Of a stretch of DNA of 64,000 nucleotides, positions 33,192 through 42,922 are shown piece by piece. The position numbers and the translations under genes were made by a program. The first letter of the stretch is position 1; each line of letters opens with the position of its first letter. The notes under the pieces were generated by a model. That model was not told the origin of the DNA and made no database searches. It worked only from the letters and a program-made list of their open reading frames with translations. Origin of the DNA: an uncultured Eubacterium sp. (GTDB taxonomy: Bacteria; Bacillota; Clostridia; Oscillospirales; Acutalibacteraceae); assembly GCA_900539325.1 (NCBI GenBank), contig UQCC01000007.1:52527-116526 (forward strand), written 5' to 3'.

Positions 33192-34017
33192 AATACCTCC
33201 TCGGTTGCAGGATTGGCATACGATTATAATAATGCCAATAGCCGTCTAACACACCTTTGTATCCGCTTTTCCATGGTTTGTACTTGCCGTTGAAGTGAAT
33301 AATATCCGTATGTTCATTTGCATATTCCATTGCTCTTTCAAGAGGCATTTTCTTCAAAAGCCGTGCAAAGCAACGCTCATCAAGATTGATGACATATTCA
33401 TCATAAAGACCGATTAAGCCATCATACATAATGTTGATTACATCTTGGTCGGCAAGGAACAAGATTGACTTTTTCTTTTTGATGATTTCAAACACCCTGT
33501 CTGCCGAAAAAATCTTTCGCATAAGGTCAAGATTAAACAGCATTATACCGGCATTGACATATCTTTTTGATTTTTTGATACCAAGTCTTTTTCTGTTCCA
33601 CGAATCCATAGTGCCGTCAAAATGCTTTGCGGCAATCAAAACATTGCCGTTAAAATCAGAATTATAAAAATCATCAAGACGGTTGATAACCACGGTGTCG
33701 GGATCGATATACAAAATTCGGTCAAGGTTGCTTGGCAAAAGCTCACTTGCAAAAATCCTATAATAAGTTTCTTTAGAAATTCGTTTGCAAGTCGGAGCAG
33801 AATCAAACAACGAATTGTCAACCTTTATAGGATGAAATTTGATATTTGTATTTTTTGTCACCGAATTAATTTCCCTAAAATCCGCAATGGTAAGCGAAGA
33901 ATGAACAATATACAAATCAACCCTTGTTCCCTCGTTTGAACAAGCAATTGATTTAAGCATTGTGCACAACGGCAAAACATAACCGCTGTTAAGAGTTACT
34001 AACATATTCATATTCAT
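33175..34017 (-). CDS. Family 8 glycosyltransferase
   Basis: 280 residues. ILYIDPDTVVI near residue 99 gives the DxD metal/nucleotide-sugar site, NAGIMLFNLDL near 155 and HFNGKYKPW near 250 are GT8 signatures as in LgtC and glycogenin-like enzymes. It is expected to transfer a hexose from a UDP-sugar, probably in envelope polysaccharide. I start at ATG 34017, eight bases after GGAG; a GTG six bases upstream is too near the SD. Confidence 0.87.
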   Translation of the reverse strand: MNMNMLVTLNSGYVLPLCTMLKSIACSNEGTRVDLYIVHSSLTIADFREINSVTKNTNIKFHPIKVDNSLFDSAPTCKRISKETYYRIFASELLPSNLDRILYIDPDTVVINRLDDFYNSDFNGNVLIAAKHFDGTMDSWNRKRLGIKKSKRYVNAGIMLFNLDLMRKIFSADRVFEIIKKKKSILFLADQDVINIMYDGLIGLYDEYVINLDERCFARLLKKMPLERAMEYANEHTDIIHFNGKYKPWKSGYKGVLDGYWHYYNRMPILQPRRYYDETA

Positions 34018-34271
34018 ATCCACATCTCCTTAATTCACAAATAAATAAGAATAAAGCCACCGAAATCGGCAGAAAAGTCATTACCCTTTATGTTCTAAAG
34101 TTTAACATTGCTTTTTTCATATTGTGTTAAAGAAAAGGAAAGAACTTATAAAGAATCTTAAAAAAGAATAAACAAATTTCACCTTTTCTTTAATATTAAG
34201 AATACAACACGGAAATTAATTTTTGGTGACAAATTCAATTACAATAATGCAAGAATATATTTTTAAACGCA
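34018..34271. other. AT-rich intergenic region upstream of the GT8 gene
   Basis: No gene seen. It should hold the GT8 promoter. An inverted repeat TTTAACA/TGTTAAA (about 34102-34131) is the only clear structure; no confident -35/-10 pair was fixed. Confidence 0.4.
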
Positions 34272-34302
34272 CAAAATCCCCGGATTACTCCGGGGATTTT
34301 AA
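34272..34302 (-). terminator. Terminator of pckG
   Basis: Perfect 8-bp stem ATCCCCGG/CCGGGGAT with 6-base loop, followed by TTTTGTG on the minus strand, 25 bases beyond the pckG stop. Confidence 0.85.
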
Positions 34303-34326
34303 TTAATCAATATTTTCGATTAGGAA

Positions 34327-36108
34327 TTAGTCTTTGAGTGCAGCCTTTACAGATGCAAGTTCGTCTGCAAGCTCCTTAGGAAGCCTGTCGCCAAACTTAG
34401 CGTAAAGTTCATCAACACCCTTGAGTTCTTCTTCCCAAGCGTCCTTATCAACATCAAGAATCTTGTTAACTTCTTCTTCAGTCATATCAAGACCTTCAAG
34501 GTTGATATCCTTAGCATAAGGAAGATAACCGATAGCTGTTTCCTGAGCGTCAACCTTACCTTCGCAACGGTCGATAATCCAGTCAAGAACTCTGAAGTTA
34601 TCGCCGAATCCAGGCCACAAGAAGTTGCCGTCTTCATCCTTACGGAACCAGTTAACATTGAAGATTTTAGGAGCCTTGTCCTCGTCGAGAGTTTCGCCGA
34701 TTTCAATCCAGTGCTTCCAGTAGTCACCCATATTGTAACCGCAGAATGGGAGCATAGCCATAGGGTCACGACGAACTACACCAACTGCACCTGTTGCAGC
34801 AGCAGTTGTTTCAGAACCCATAATTGAGCCTACGAATACACCGTTGTTCCAGCTCTTTGACTGATATACAAGCGGAGTGAGCTTTTCACGACGACCGCCG
34901 AATACGAATGCAGAAATCGGAACACCGTTTGGATTGTCGAATTCTGATGAAAGGCAAGGGCAGTTTGCTGTCGGAGCAGTAAATCTTGAATTTGGATGAG
35001 CGCCCTTTTCTGTTGATGTTTGACCGTTCCAAGGATTACCCTTCCAGTCAATAGCATTTGCAGGCGGATTCTTATCAAGACCTTCCCACCAAACAGTGTT
35101 GTTGTCAAGGTTGTGAGCAACATTTGTAAAGATTGTGCCCTTCATTGTTGACTTAAGAGCGTTAGGATTTGACTTCATATTTGTACCAGGAGCAACGCCG
35201 AAGAAGCCGTTTTCAGGGTTGATAGCATAAAGTCTTCCGTCCGGACCCTTCTTAATCCAAGCGATATCATCGCCTACTGTCCAAATCTTGTAGCCCTTAT
35301 TTCTGTATCCTTCAGGTGGGATAAGCATTGCAAGGTTTGTCTTACCGCAAGCTGACGGGAATGCTGCACAGATGTACTTGATTTCGCCGTTTGGCTTTTC
35401 AAGACCGAGGATGAGCATATGCTCTGCCTGCCAGCCTTCGTTCTTACCGAGATATGAAGCAATACGAAGAGCAAAGCACTTCTTACCGAGAAGTACGTTT
35501 CCGCCGTATGCAGAGTTAACAGAGATAATAGTATTGTCTTCAGGGAACTGAACGATCCATCTGTTTTCAGGGTCTACATTACATTTGCAGTGCATACCGC
35601 GAACCCAGTCGTTGCTGTCGCCCAATACATCGAGAACCTTTGCACCGACTCTTGTCATAATGTTCATATTAAGAACAACATAAATTGAGTCTGTGATTTC
35701 GATACCGATTTTAGCAAGAGGAGAACCTACAGGACCCATTGAATAAGGGATGATGTACATTGTTCTGCCTTCGTAAGAACCTGCTGCAATTTTATAAAGC
35801 ATATCATATGCTTTATCAGGAGCCATCCAATGGTTTGTAGGACCGGCATCCTCTTCCTTTGTTGTACAGATAAGAGTACGGTCCTCTACACGGGCAACAT
35901 CGTTCTCTGCTGTTCTGTGAAGATAGCAGTCAGGAAGAAGTTCGTCGTTAAGCTTAATCATTTCGCCTGTTTCAACAGCTTCAGCCTTAAGAGCGTCGAT
36001 TTGCTCCTTTGAACCGTCAATCCATACAATCTTTGAAGGCTTCAAAAGTTCAACTTTTTCGTCGAGCCAAGCAAGTAAAGATGGATTCTTTGTGAGTTTT
36101 GATTCCAT
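34327..36108 (-). CDS. pckG: Phosphoenolpyruvate carboxykinase (GTP)
   Basis: 593 residues, the length and style of the GTP-dependent family. FPSACGKTNLAML near residue 255 is the kinase P-loop with the reactive Cys typical of GTP PEPCK; GDDIAWIKKG near 280 holds metal ligands; GGRREKLTPLVYQS near 405 is nucleotide-related. It interconverts oxaloacetate and PEP; in anaerobic gut bacteria it often runs in the carboxylating direction toward succinate or propionate. It has its own promoter and terminator. Confidence 0.95.
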   Translation of the reverse strand: MESKLTKNPSLLAWLDEKVELLKPSKIVWIDGSKEQIDALKAEAVETGEMIKLNDELLPDCYLHRTAENDVARVEDRTLICTTKEEDAGPTNHWMAPDKAYDMLYKIAAGSYEGRTMYIIPYSMGPVGSPLAKIGIEITDSIYVVLNMNIMTRVGAKVLDVLGDSNDWVRGMHCKCNVDPENRWIVQFPEDNTIISVNSAYGGNVLLGKKCFALRIASYLGKNEGWQAEHMLILGLEKPNGEIKYICAAFPSACGKTNLAMLIPPEGYRNKGYKIWTVGDDIAWIKKGPDGRLYAINPENGFFGVAPGTNMKSNPNALKSTMKGTIFTNVAHNLDNNTVWWEGLDKNPPANAIDWKGNPWNGQTSTEKGAHPNSRFTAPTANCPCLSSEFDNPNGVPISAFVFGGRREKLTPLVYQSKSWNNGVFVGSIMGSETTAAATGAVGVVRRDPMAMLPFCGYNMGDYWKHWIEIGETLDEDKAPKIFNVNWFRKDEDGNFLWPGFGDNFRVLDWIIDRCEGKVDAQETAIGYLPYAKDINLEGLDMTEEEVNKILDVDKDAWEEELKGVDELYAKFGDRLPKELADELASVKAALKD

Positions 36109-36197
36109 AATCTATTCTCCTTTATATATTTTACATTTGGTATATGGCTTTTCAGCCTGAAATCAGTTACAGTAACGCATACTGATTTGTTAGTATG

Positions 36198-36226
36198 ATT
36201 ATACTTATTATTGAGCAAAATTTCAA
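36198..36226 (-). promoter_or_regulatory. Promoter of pckG
   Basis: TTGAAA (36226-36221), 17 bases, perfect TATAAT (36203-36198). The ~80-base leader contains the palindrome TTTCAGCCTGAAA (36149-36161). Confidence 0.78.
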
Positions 36227-36287
36227 TAGAAAAAAGCAAAATTCATTAATTTGTCACATTAATATGTTTCAAATTGACAATTTTTTG

Positions 36288-37301
36288 TCAATAATGTAAA
36301 TTGTCAAGCGGCATGGTGGCATAAGCGTTTAAATTTTCGCCTGCAACAGTGCCTGCCTTATATTCATAACAGCCTTGTGAAGCAATCATTGCTGCGTTAT
36401 CGCCGCAATATTTAAGTTCCGGCAAATATAAATTCCAGCCGTGCTTATCGCAGATTTTCTTTGCTTCGGCTCTGAGCTTGCTGTTTGCGGAAACTCCGCC
36501 GGCAATCACAAGTTTATTATAACCGAAATTCTCCGCCGCACTCTCAAAATGCGAAAGCAAAAGGTCAACAACACTTTTTTGAAAAGACGCCGCCAAATCG
36601 GCAATATTGATTTCTTCATTTTTCTGCTTTGAATTATGAATAGTATTTATTACAGCGGTTTTCAACCCTGAAAACGAATAATCGTAAGGTGCATCGTGAA
36701 TTTTCGGCACGGGGAACTTAAAAGCATTTTCATCACCGCTCGGCGAAAGCTTATCAATACTGATACCGCCGGGATATTCAAGTCCCATGGTTCTGCCGGC
36801 TTTGTCGAGAGCCTCGCCTGCCGCATCGTCACGGGTTTTGCCGATAACTTCAAAATCGGTATAGGATTTTACCGCAACTATATGGCTGTGACCTCCGCTG
36901 ACAACAAGGCACAAAAACGGCGGTTCAATATCGCTTGAAATGTAATTTGATGCAATATGTCCTCTTAAATGATGAACCGGAACAAGCGGCGTACCTGTTG
37001 CACTTGCAAGACCCTTTGCAAAATTAACCCCCACAAGAAGTGAACCGATAAGACCGGGAGCATAAGTAACAGCTATTGCATCGATATCATCCATAGTGCA
37101 CTGTGCCTGTGCAAGTGCTTCTTCAACAACACCGCTGATACTCTCGGCGTGTCGGCGAGATGCGATTTCAGGCACAACGCCGCCGTATAATTTATGTTCC
37201 TCCAAAGAGGTTGCTATTACATTTGACAACACCTTGCGTCCGTCCTCAACCACTGAAGCGGCTGTTTCGTCGCAAGAACTTTCTATTCCTAAAATTTTCA
37301 T
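36288..37301 (-). CDS. tsaD: tRNA N6-adenosine threonylcarbamoyltransferase
   Basis: 337 residues. GIESSCDETAASVV at the N-terminus, HHLRGHIASN near 110 (two metal His), SGGHSHIV near 135 and GGVSANSKLR near 270 are Kae1/TsaD signatures. It transfers the threonylcarbamoyl group to A37 of ANN-decoding tRNAs with TsaB and TsaE, which are not in the window. Directly abuts rimI with no gap. Confidence 0.96.
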   Translation of the reverse strand: MKILGIESSCDETAASVVEDGRKVLSNVIATSLEEHKLYGGVVPEIASRRHAESISGVVEEALAQAQCTMDDIDAIAVTYAPGLIGSLLVGVNFAKGLASATGTPLVPVHHLRGHIASNYISSDIEPPFLCLVVSGGHSHIVAVKSYTDFEVIGKTRDDAAGEALDKAGRTMGLEYPGGISIDKLSPSGDENAFKFPVPKIHDAPYDYSFSGLKTAVINTIHNSKQKNEEINIADLAASFQKSVVDLLLSHFESAAENFGYNKLVIAGGVSANSKLRAEAKKICDKHGWNLYLPELKYCGDNAAMIASQGCYEYKAGTVAGENLNAYATMPLDNLHY

Positions 37302-37733
37302 TTACTTATCCTCAAATTTATATGTCATTATTATTGCATTTTCCGTAGGGTCGGTGTAAAAATTAGGGCGAATGCCGACATTTTTAAACCCGCACTTTGT
37401 GTAAAGCGAAATTGCAGGGAGGTTGCTTTCTCGCACCTCAAGGGTGATGAACGACATCTCGTTTTTCATCTGCTCCCTGACCAACGCTTCGGCTATACCC
37501 TGCTTGCGATATTCGGGCAGAACGGCAACATTTGTTACATATCCCTCGCCGCCGAAAATCTGAAGTCCCATATATCCCGCAACAATTCCGTCAACCGTTG
37601 CAACAAGAAAATGTGATGTATCAAGACCGATTTGATTTTTTAAATCTTCCCTGCTCCACGGATGTGCGAAGCAGGTTTTTTCTGTTTTTTCAACACCGTC
37701 AAGGTGCTTTTCTTCAAACTTTTCTATATTCAT
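37302..37733 (-). CDS. rimI: Ribosomal-protein-alanine N-acetyltransferase (GNAT)
   Basis: 143 residues. The GNAT acetyl-CoA loop is VLPEYRKQGIAEALV near residue 71; LEVRESNLPAISLYTKCGF near 98 is the RimI C-terminal signature. It acetylates the N-terminal Ala of S18 in studied bacteria. The rimI-tsaD adjacency is typical. Confidence 0.9.
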   Translation of the reverse strand: MNIEKFEEKHLDGVEKTEKTCFAHPWSREDLKNQIGLDTSHFLVATVDGIVAGYMGLQIFGGEGYVTNVAVLPEYRKQGIAEALVREQMKNEMSFITLEVRESNLPAISLYTKCGFKNVGIRPNFYTDPTENAIIMTYKFEDK

Positions 37734-37785
37734 AATTATTTCGGGAGAATGATATTCTCCCCTACAATCGTTTCTATTTGGTAAT

Positions 37786-40377
37786 TTAATGTGCGGTGTA
37801 CCAATCCTTGCCTATTGCACCGTCTGCACGGAGTTTAACCTTCATTTGGCAAGCATTTTCCATTTCCTCGGTTACGATTTCAAGCACCTTTTTTGAATCC
37901 GCTTCGCTTGTTTCAACGATAAGTTCATCGTGCACCTGCAAAATGAGGCGAGCGTCAAGTTTTTCGTCATCAAGTCGCTTATCAACCTTAATCATTGCGA
38001 TTTTAATAATATCGGCAGCTGTGCCCTGAATAGGCATATTTCGTGCGATTCGCTCACCTGCCGCCTTTACCATATGGTTAGTTGCGTTAAGTTCAGGCAA
38101 ATATCTGCGACGCTTAAACAAAGTTTCGCTGTATCCCTTTTCTCTTGCAAGGTCAATCACATGGGTCATATACTTGTTTACTCCGCTGTATGTCGCAAGA
38201 TAACTGTCGATATATTCCTGTGCCTCCTTGCGTGAAACACCGATATCTTTTGCAAGGCTGAACGCACCGATGCCATAAACAATACCGAAATTGACAGCCT
38301 TTGCAGATGAACGCATTTGCTTTGTAACAAACTCCTCAGGCATATTGAACACCTGAGCGGCTGTGGAAGTATGAATGTCCGCACCGCTGTTGAAAGCGTT
38401 AATCATATTTTCATCGTTTGCAAGGTCGGCAAGAACACGAAGTTCAATCTGACTGTAATCGGCATCAACAAGCACATCACCGTCTTTGGCAATGAAAAAC
38501 TTTCGCATTTCTCTGCCGAGTTCGGTACGAATCGGAATATTTTGCAAATTCGGTTCAAGTGACGAAATTCTGCCTGTTCGAGTTTCCACCTGATTAAATG
38601 AAGTGTGAATTCTGCCGTCTGATTGAATAGCCTTTAGCAAGCCTTCGCAATAAGTTGAATTCAATTTTGTGAGAGTTCTGTATTCCAAAATGCAGTCGAT
38701 AACAGGATTTTCGTTACGCAAGCCCTCAAGAACTTCTGCATTTGTTGAATAACCGCTCTTTGTTTTTTTCTTGCACGGCAAGCCTAAATCTTCAAAAAGT
38801 GCAACCCCCAACTGCTTTGGTGAATTGATATTGAATTCGTGACCGACAAAACCGTAAATCATCTCTGTAAGTTTATCAATTCGTGATGACAGTCTTTTGC
38901 CGAAATCTTCAATGCCCTGCTTATCAACAGCAAAACCCTCGATTTCCATTTTTGCAAGAACCTGTGCAAGAGGAAGCTCGATTGTGTTGAGAAGTTCAAT
39001 TTGGTCTGCCTCTTCAAGAAGCGAATTCGTCTTTTCAAAAAGCGGCATAAGCACCGAAGCATTGACTACTTTTTCATCACTGCCACCGAGGGAGTTTTTA
39101 TATTCGGGAATTGCAACGCCGTACTCCATGCAAAGATGGTCGATTGAATAATTGTTATCTGACGGTTTGAGAAGATATGCCGAAAGCATAAGGTCACCGC
39201 ATACATTTTTGCATTCAACGCCTAATTCTTTTGCAAGGCGGTGAGAGTATTTTGAATTATAAGTGTACTTTTTGCAATTATCATTTTCAAAAAACTTGCG
39301 AACAAAATACTTAAACTCTGGAGTTTCACTCGGCATAACGATAATTTGGTCGCCAAATGCAAAATACAAATCAGTTACCGAATTGTCTACAATTTCAGGA
39401 TAATAATAAGCATCATTGTCACCGATTTTTTCAAGAAGATAATCGGCGTCAACGCAGGTTAATCTTTCAAGTTCACGAAGTGCAACTTCCTCTTCGGCAG
39501 CTGAAACAACCGCATCATTTGCGTTGAGGTTAAATCTGTCCATAAGGCTGAAAAGTTCGAGCCTTGCGAATTCGGCAGCCGCACCTTTTTTGTCACCGTC
39601 ATTAAGTTTGTATTCGTTAATGTCGGTATTAATCGGCGCATCTGTTACAATCTCACCGAGTTTTAGTGAAAGATAGGCATTTCCTTTATCATTTTTGAGT
39701 TTGTTGCGAACGCCCTCTTTTATGTCGATTGTGTCGATATTTTCATAGATATAATCAATAGTTTTGAAGCGAGAAATGAGGTCAAGTGCCGTCTTTGGAC
39801 CTACGCCCTGAACGCCGGGAATATTATCGGAATTGTCGCCCTGCAAAGCCTTAACTTGAATGAGGTCAACAGGTTCAACACCGTACTCTTCAAATATTGC
39901 TTTTTCGTCCATAACATCAGTACTTTTTGTTCTTGCAAGGAGCACCTTAACGCCGTCATGAGCAAGTTGCAGACTGTCTCTGTCACCTGTTGCAAGATAG
40001 CAAGCGTCGCCGTTTTCTCTACAAACTCTAGCAAAGGTTCCGAGAATATCATCAGCTTCCCAGCCCTCACATTCAACGGTTTTAATGCCTAAAAGATGCA
40101 AAATATTCTTGAGCACAGGCATTTGAGAACGAAGTTCTTCGGGCATAGCGTGTCTGCCTGCTTTGTAAGCATCGTACATCTTATGTCTGAAAGTCGGTGC
40201 GTGCAAATCAAAAGCAACTGCAACCGAATCAGGCTTACACATATCTTCAAATCGGAGCATCATATTCAAAAATCCGTATATTGCATTGGTATAATCACCC
40301 TGCTTTGTTGTGAGAAGTTTTATTCCGTAAAACGCACGGTTGATTATACTGTTGCCGTCAAGAACCAATAAAGTCAT
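37786..40377 (-). CDS. polA: DNA polymerase I
   Basis: 863 residues. N-terminal 5' nuclease: LLVLDGNSIINRAFYGI and GWEADDILGT near 103. Polymerase domain: DADYSQIELRVLAD near residue 635, RRRYLPELNATN near 750 and QVHDELIVE near 815 carry the catalytic Asp residues. The middle 3'-5' exonuclease-like region (about 300-460) lacks a recognisable DxE motif (LYFAFGDQ instead), so proofreading is probably absent, as in many Gram-positive PolA. It lies upstream of rimI-tsaD. Confidence 0.96.
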   Translation of the reverse strand: MTLLVLDGNSIINRAFYGIKLLTTKQGDYTNAIYGFLNMMLRFEDMCKPDSVAVAFDLHAPTFRHKMYDAYKAGRHAMPEELRSQMPVLKNILHLLGIKTVECEGWEADDILGTFARVCRENGDACYLATGDRDSLQLAHDGVKVLLARTKSTDVMDEKAIFEEYGVEPVDLIQVKALQGDNSDNIPGVQGVGPKTALDLISRFKTIDYIYENIDTIDIKEGVRNKLKNDKGNAYLSLKLGEIVTDAPINTDINEYKLNDGDKKGAAAEFARLELFSLMDRFNLNANDAVVSAAEEEVALRELERLTCVDADYLLEKIGDNDAYYYPEIVDNSVTDLYFAFGDQIIVMPSETPEFKYFVRKFFENDNCKKYTYNSKYSHRLAKELGVECKNVCGDLMLSAYLLKPSDNNYSIDHLCMEYGVAIPEYKNSLGGSDEKVVNASVLMPLFEKTNSLLEEADQIELLNTIELPLAQVLAKMEIEGFAVDKQGIEDFGKRLSSRIDKLTEMIYGFVGHEFNINSPKQLGVALFEDLGLPCKKKTKSGYSTNAEVLEGLRNENPVIDCILEYRTLTKLNSTYCEGLLKAIQSDGRIHTSFNQVETRTGRISSLEPNLQNIPIRTELGREMRKFFIAKDGDVLVDADYSQIELRVLADLANDENMINAFNSGADIHTSTAAQVFNMPEEFVTKQMRSSAKAVNFGIVYGIGAFSLAKDIGVSRKEAQEYIDSYLATYSGVNKYMTHVIDLAREKGYSETLFKRRRYLPELNATNHMVKAAGERIARNMPIQGTAADIIKIAMIKVDKRLDDEKLDARLILQVHDELIVETSEADSKKVLEIVTEEMENACQMKVKLRADGAIGKDWYTAH

Positions 40378-40435
40378 AGCTATACCTCAAAAATTTTATT
40401 CATAATATTATACCACAATACCGCGCTTAATACAA

Positions 40436-40470
40436 CAAAAAGCACCCAAGTAAATTAATACTTGAGTGCC
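40436..40470 (-). terminator. Terminator of the ribosomal superoperon
   Basis: Stem GCACTCAAGTA/TACTTGGGTGC (11 bp, one G-U) with 6-base loop, followed on the minus strand by TTTTTG. It begins about 15 bases after the rplQ stop. Confidence 0.9.
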
Positions 40471-40484
40471 TGTATGCTTTTTAA

Positions 40485-40826
40485 TTAAACAAGTTCAATG
40501 ATGCACATTTCAGCAGCATCGCCTCTACGAGGACCTGTTTTAATTATACGAGTGTAACCACCGTTTTTATCTTCATACTTTGGAGCAATTTCATCAAAAA
40601 GCTTTTTAACAACATCTTCCTTAGTAACATAAGCAAGAGCCTGTCTTCTTGAATGAAGTGTGTTCTCCTTGCCGAGAGTAATCATTCTATCGGCCATAGC
40701 ACGAACTTCTTTAGCTCTAGTAACGGTTGTTTCAATTCTGCCGTTTTCAAGAAGATAAGTAACCAATCCTCTAAGCATAGCCTGTCTGTGGTCGGTTGGA
40801 CGACCGAGTTTTCTGCTACCTGGCAT
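40485..40826 (-). CDS. rplQ: 50S ribosomal protein L17
   Basis: 113 residues. RKLGRPTDHRQAMLRGLVT near the N-terminus and the TRAKEVRAMADRMITLGK helix are L17 signatures. Last gene of the superoperon, 14 bases after rpoA, followed by a terminator. Confidence 0.97.
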   Translation of the reverse strand: MPGSRKLGRPTDHRQAMLRGLVTYLLENGRIETTVTRAKEVRAMADRMITLGKENTLHSRRQALAYVTKEDVVKKLFDEIAPKYEDKNGGYTRIIKTGPRRGDAAEMCIIELV

Positions 40827-40840
40827 TGAAATTCCCTCCT

Positions 40841-41797
40841 TTAGTCTTCTTCCTTGCTAAGTTTGAAACCAAGAGAAGCAAGCTTACCAATTACTTCATC
40901 AAGTGACTTACGACCAAGGTTTCTGACTTTCATCATATCGTCTTCAGATTTGCCAATCAAATCCCCTACAGTGTTGATTCCTGCTCTCTTCAAGCAGTTG
41001 AACGAACGAACTGAAAGGTCAAGTTCTTCAATAGTCATCTCAAGAACCTTTTCTTTTCCGTCATCGTCTTTTTCAACCATGATTTCAGCGTTGCCCATTT
41101 CCTCAGAAAGGTCAACAAAAAGGTTAAGATGTTCATTGAGGATTTTTGCGGCAAGCGAAACAGCTTCGTCTGCCGGAATAGTTCCATCAGTTTCAACATC
41201 AAGGATAAGTTTGTCAAAATCAGTTTGTTGTCCTACACGAGTATTCTCTACTGTGTAATTAACCTTTAATACAGGTGTGTAGATAGAGTCAATTGCAATA
41301 GTGCCGATTGGAAGTTCCATAATTTGCTTGTTTCTGTCGCAAGGAACATATCCTCTACCGTTATCTGCTGTGAGTTCCATAACAACATCGGCGCCGTCAT
41401 CAAGATAAGCAAGATGAAGCTCCGGATTCAAGATTTCTACGCTACCGTCATGCTGAATGTCGCCGGCAGTGATTTCGCCCTCGCCCTTTGCATTGATGTA
41501 AAGGGTTTTAGGCTCTTCGTCATGAATCTTAAGAATTACATTTTTGAGGTTAAGAACAATTTCAGTTACATCCTCTTTAACATGAGGAATTGTTGAAAAT
41601 TCGTGTTGTACACCGTCAATCTTTACAGAAGTAATAGCGTAACCCGGAAGTGATGAGAGAAGAACTCTTCTCATTGAGTTTCCGAGAGTTGTGCCGAAAC
41701 CTCTCTCAAGAGGTTCAACAACAAATCTGCCTACGCTTCTGCTTCCCTGAGTAGATAAATCTACTATTTCGATATTAGGCTTATCAATTTCAATCAT
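40841..41797 (-). CDS. rpoA: RNA polymerase alpha subunit
   Basis: 318 residues. The N-terminal dimerisation domain has FGTTLGNSMRRVLLSSLPG near residue 34; the C-terminal domain has LDLSVRSFNCLKRAGINTVG and RNLGRKSLDEV (about 255-305), which contacts UP elements and activators. Located between rpsD and rplQ as usual in Firmicutes. Confidence 0.98.
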   Translation of the reverse strand: MIEIDKPNIEIVDLSTQGSRSVGRFVVEPLERGFGTTLGNSMRRVLLSSLPGYAITSVKIDGVQHEFSTIPHVKEDVTEIVLNLKNVILKIHDEEPKTLYINAKGEGEITAGDIQHDGSVEILNPELHLAYLDDGADVVMELTADNGRGYVPCDRNKQIMELPIGTIAIDSIYTPVLKVNYTVENTRVGQQTDFDKLILDVETDGTIPADEAVSLAAKILNEHLNLFVDLSEEMGNAEIMVEKDDDGKEKVLEMTIEELDLSVRSFNCLKRAGINTVGDLIGKSEDDMMKVRNLGRKSLDEVIGKLASLGFKLSKEED

Positions 41798-41860
41798 CTA
41801 AAAGCCTCCTAAATATATAGCTTTGTTTTCGCTAAATAACAAACCAATATAATCAGCTTA

Positions 41861-42487
41861 TTATTTAGAGTAGAACTCAACGATTAAGTGCTCTTCAACA
41901 GGTGTTGCAATTTCTTCTCTTTCAGGAAGAGCAACAACCTTTGCTGTCATAGCCTGAGCGTCTGCATCAATCCACTTAGGAATTGTACGAGAAGCATTTG
42001 ATTCAACAAGAGTCTTAAACTCATCTGTTGACTTGCTTGTATCCTTAACAGCAATTACATCACCGGCTTTTACAAGGTATGACGGAATGTCTACCTTTGT
42101 ACCGTTAACGGTGAAGTGAGCATGATTTACGAGCTGACGAGCCTGAGCTCTTGAACTTGCAAAACCTGCTGTATATACGATATTGTCAAGACGGCTTTCG
42201 CAAAGTTGAAGAAGGTTTGTACCTGTTACGCCTTCCTTACGCTCAGCCATAAGGAAATACTTATGGAACTGACCTTCGCTTACGCCATAATATCTACGAG
42301 CAGACTGCTTTGCACGAAGCTGCAAACCATATTCTGAAGTCTTTTTACGATTTTGACCATGTTGGCCAGGTGCATATGAGCGACGCTCCAATGCACATTT
42401 GCCTGTATAACATCTGTCGCCCTTGAGGAAAAGCTTCTTTCCTTCACGACGGCAAAGCTTACAAGCAGGTCCTGTATATCTTGCCAT
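41861..42487 (-). CDS. rpsD: 30S ribosomal protein S4 (zinc-binding form)
   Basis: 208 residues from ATG 42487, which has a proper SD; an upstream in-frame start would add 17 foreign residues. The N-terminus has CKLC and DRCYTGKC, the four-cysteine zinc form. The S4 RNA-binding domain SRLDNIVYTAGFASSRAQAR is near 100. It nucleates 30S assembly and commonly controls its own operon. Confidence 0.97.
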   Translation of the reverse strand: MARYTGPACKLCRREGKKLFLKGDRCYTGKCALERRSYAPGQHGQNRKKTSEYGLQLRAKQSARRYYGVSEGQFHKYFLMAERKEGVTGTNLLQLCESRLDNIVYTAGFASSRAQARQLVNHAHFTVNGTKVDIPSYLVKAGDVIAVKDTSKSTDEFKTLVESNASRTIPKWIDADAQAMTAKVVALPEREEIATPVEEHLIVEFYSK

Positions 42488-42507
42488 ATCAAGTAACCTC
42501 CAATAAA

Positions 42508-42903
42508 TTATACACGACGTCTCTTTGGCGGACGACATCCGTTATGTGGGATAGGAGTAACATCTTTAATAAGACTTACATCGAGGCCTGCTGACTGAAG
42601 TGCTCTGATAGCTGCTTCACGACCTGCACCCGGACCCTTAACATAAACTTCAACAGTTTTCATACCATGCTCTGTTGCAATCTTAGCTGCAGTTTCTGCT
42701 GCTGTTTGTGCTGCAAACGGAGTTGATTTCTTTGAACCACGGAAACCCATTTCACCGGCTGAAGCCCATGATACTGCGTTGCCCTGTGTGTCGCTGATTG
42801 TTACGATAGTATTGTTGAAGGTTGACTGAATATGAGCAACACCACGCTCAATATTCTTCTTCTCACGTCTTTTGCGTGGAGAAGCTGTCTTCTTAGTAGC
42901 CAT
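42508..42903 (-). CDS. rpsK: 30S ribosomal protein S11
   Basis: 131 residues. GVAHIQSTFNNTIVTISD near 20 and DVTPIPHNGCRPPKRRRV at the C-terminus are diagnostic. Between rpsM and rpsD. Confidence 0.98.
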   Translation of the reverse strand: MATKKTASPRKRREKKNIERGVAHIQSTFNNTIVTISDTQGNAVSWASAGEMGFRGSKKSTPFAAQTAAETAAKIATEHGMKTVEVYVKGPGAGREAAIRALQSAGLDVSLIKDVTPIPHNGCRPPKRRRV

Positions 42904-42922
42904 ACTGAATATTCCTCCTACT

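Noticed and set aside
38900..39700. Loss of proofreading in PolA as a novelty
   Set aside because: Degenerate 3'-5' exonuclease domains are common in Gram-positive PolA.
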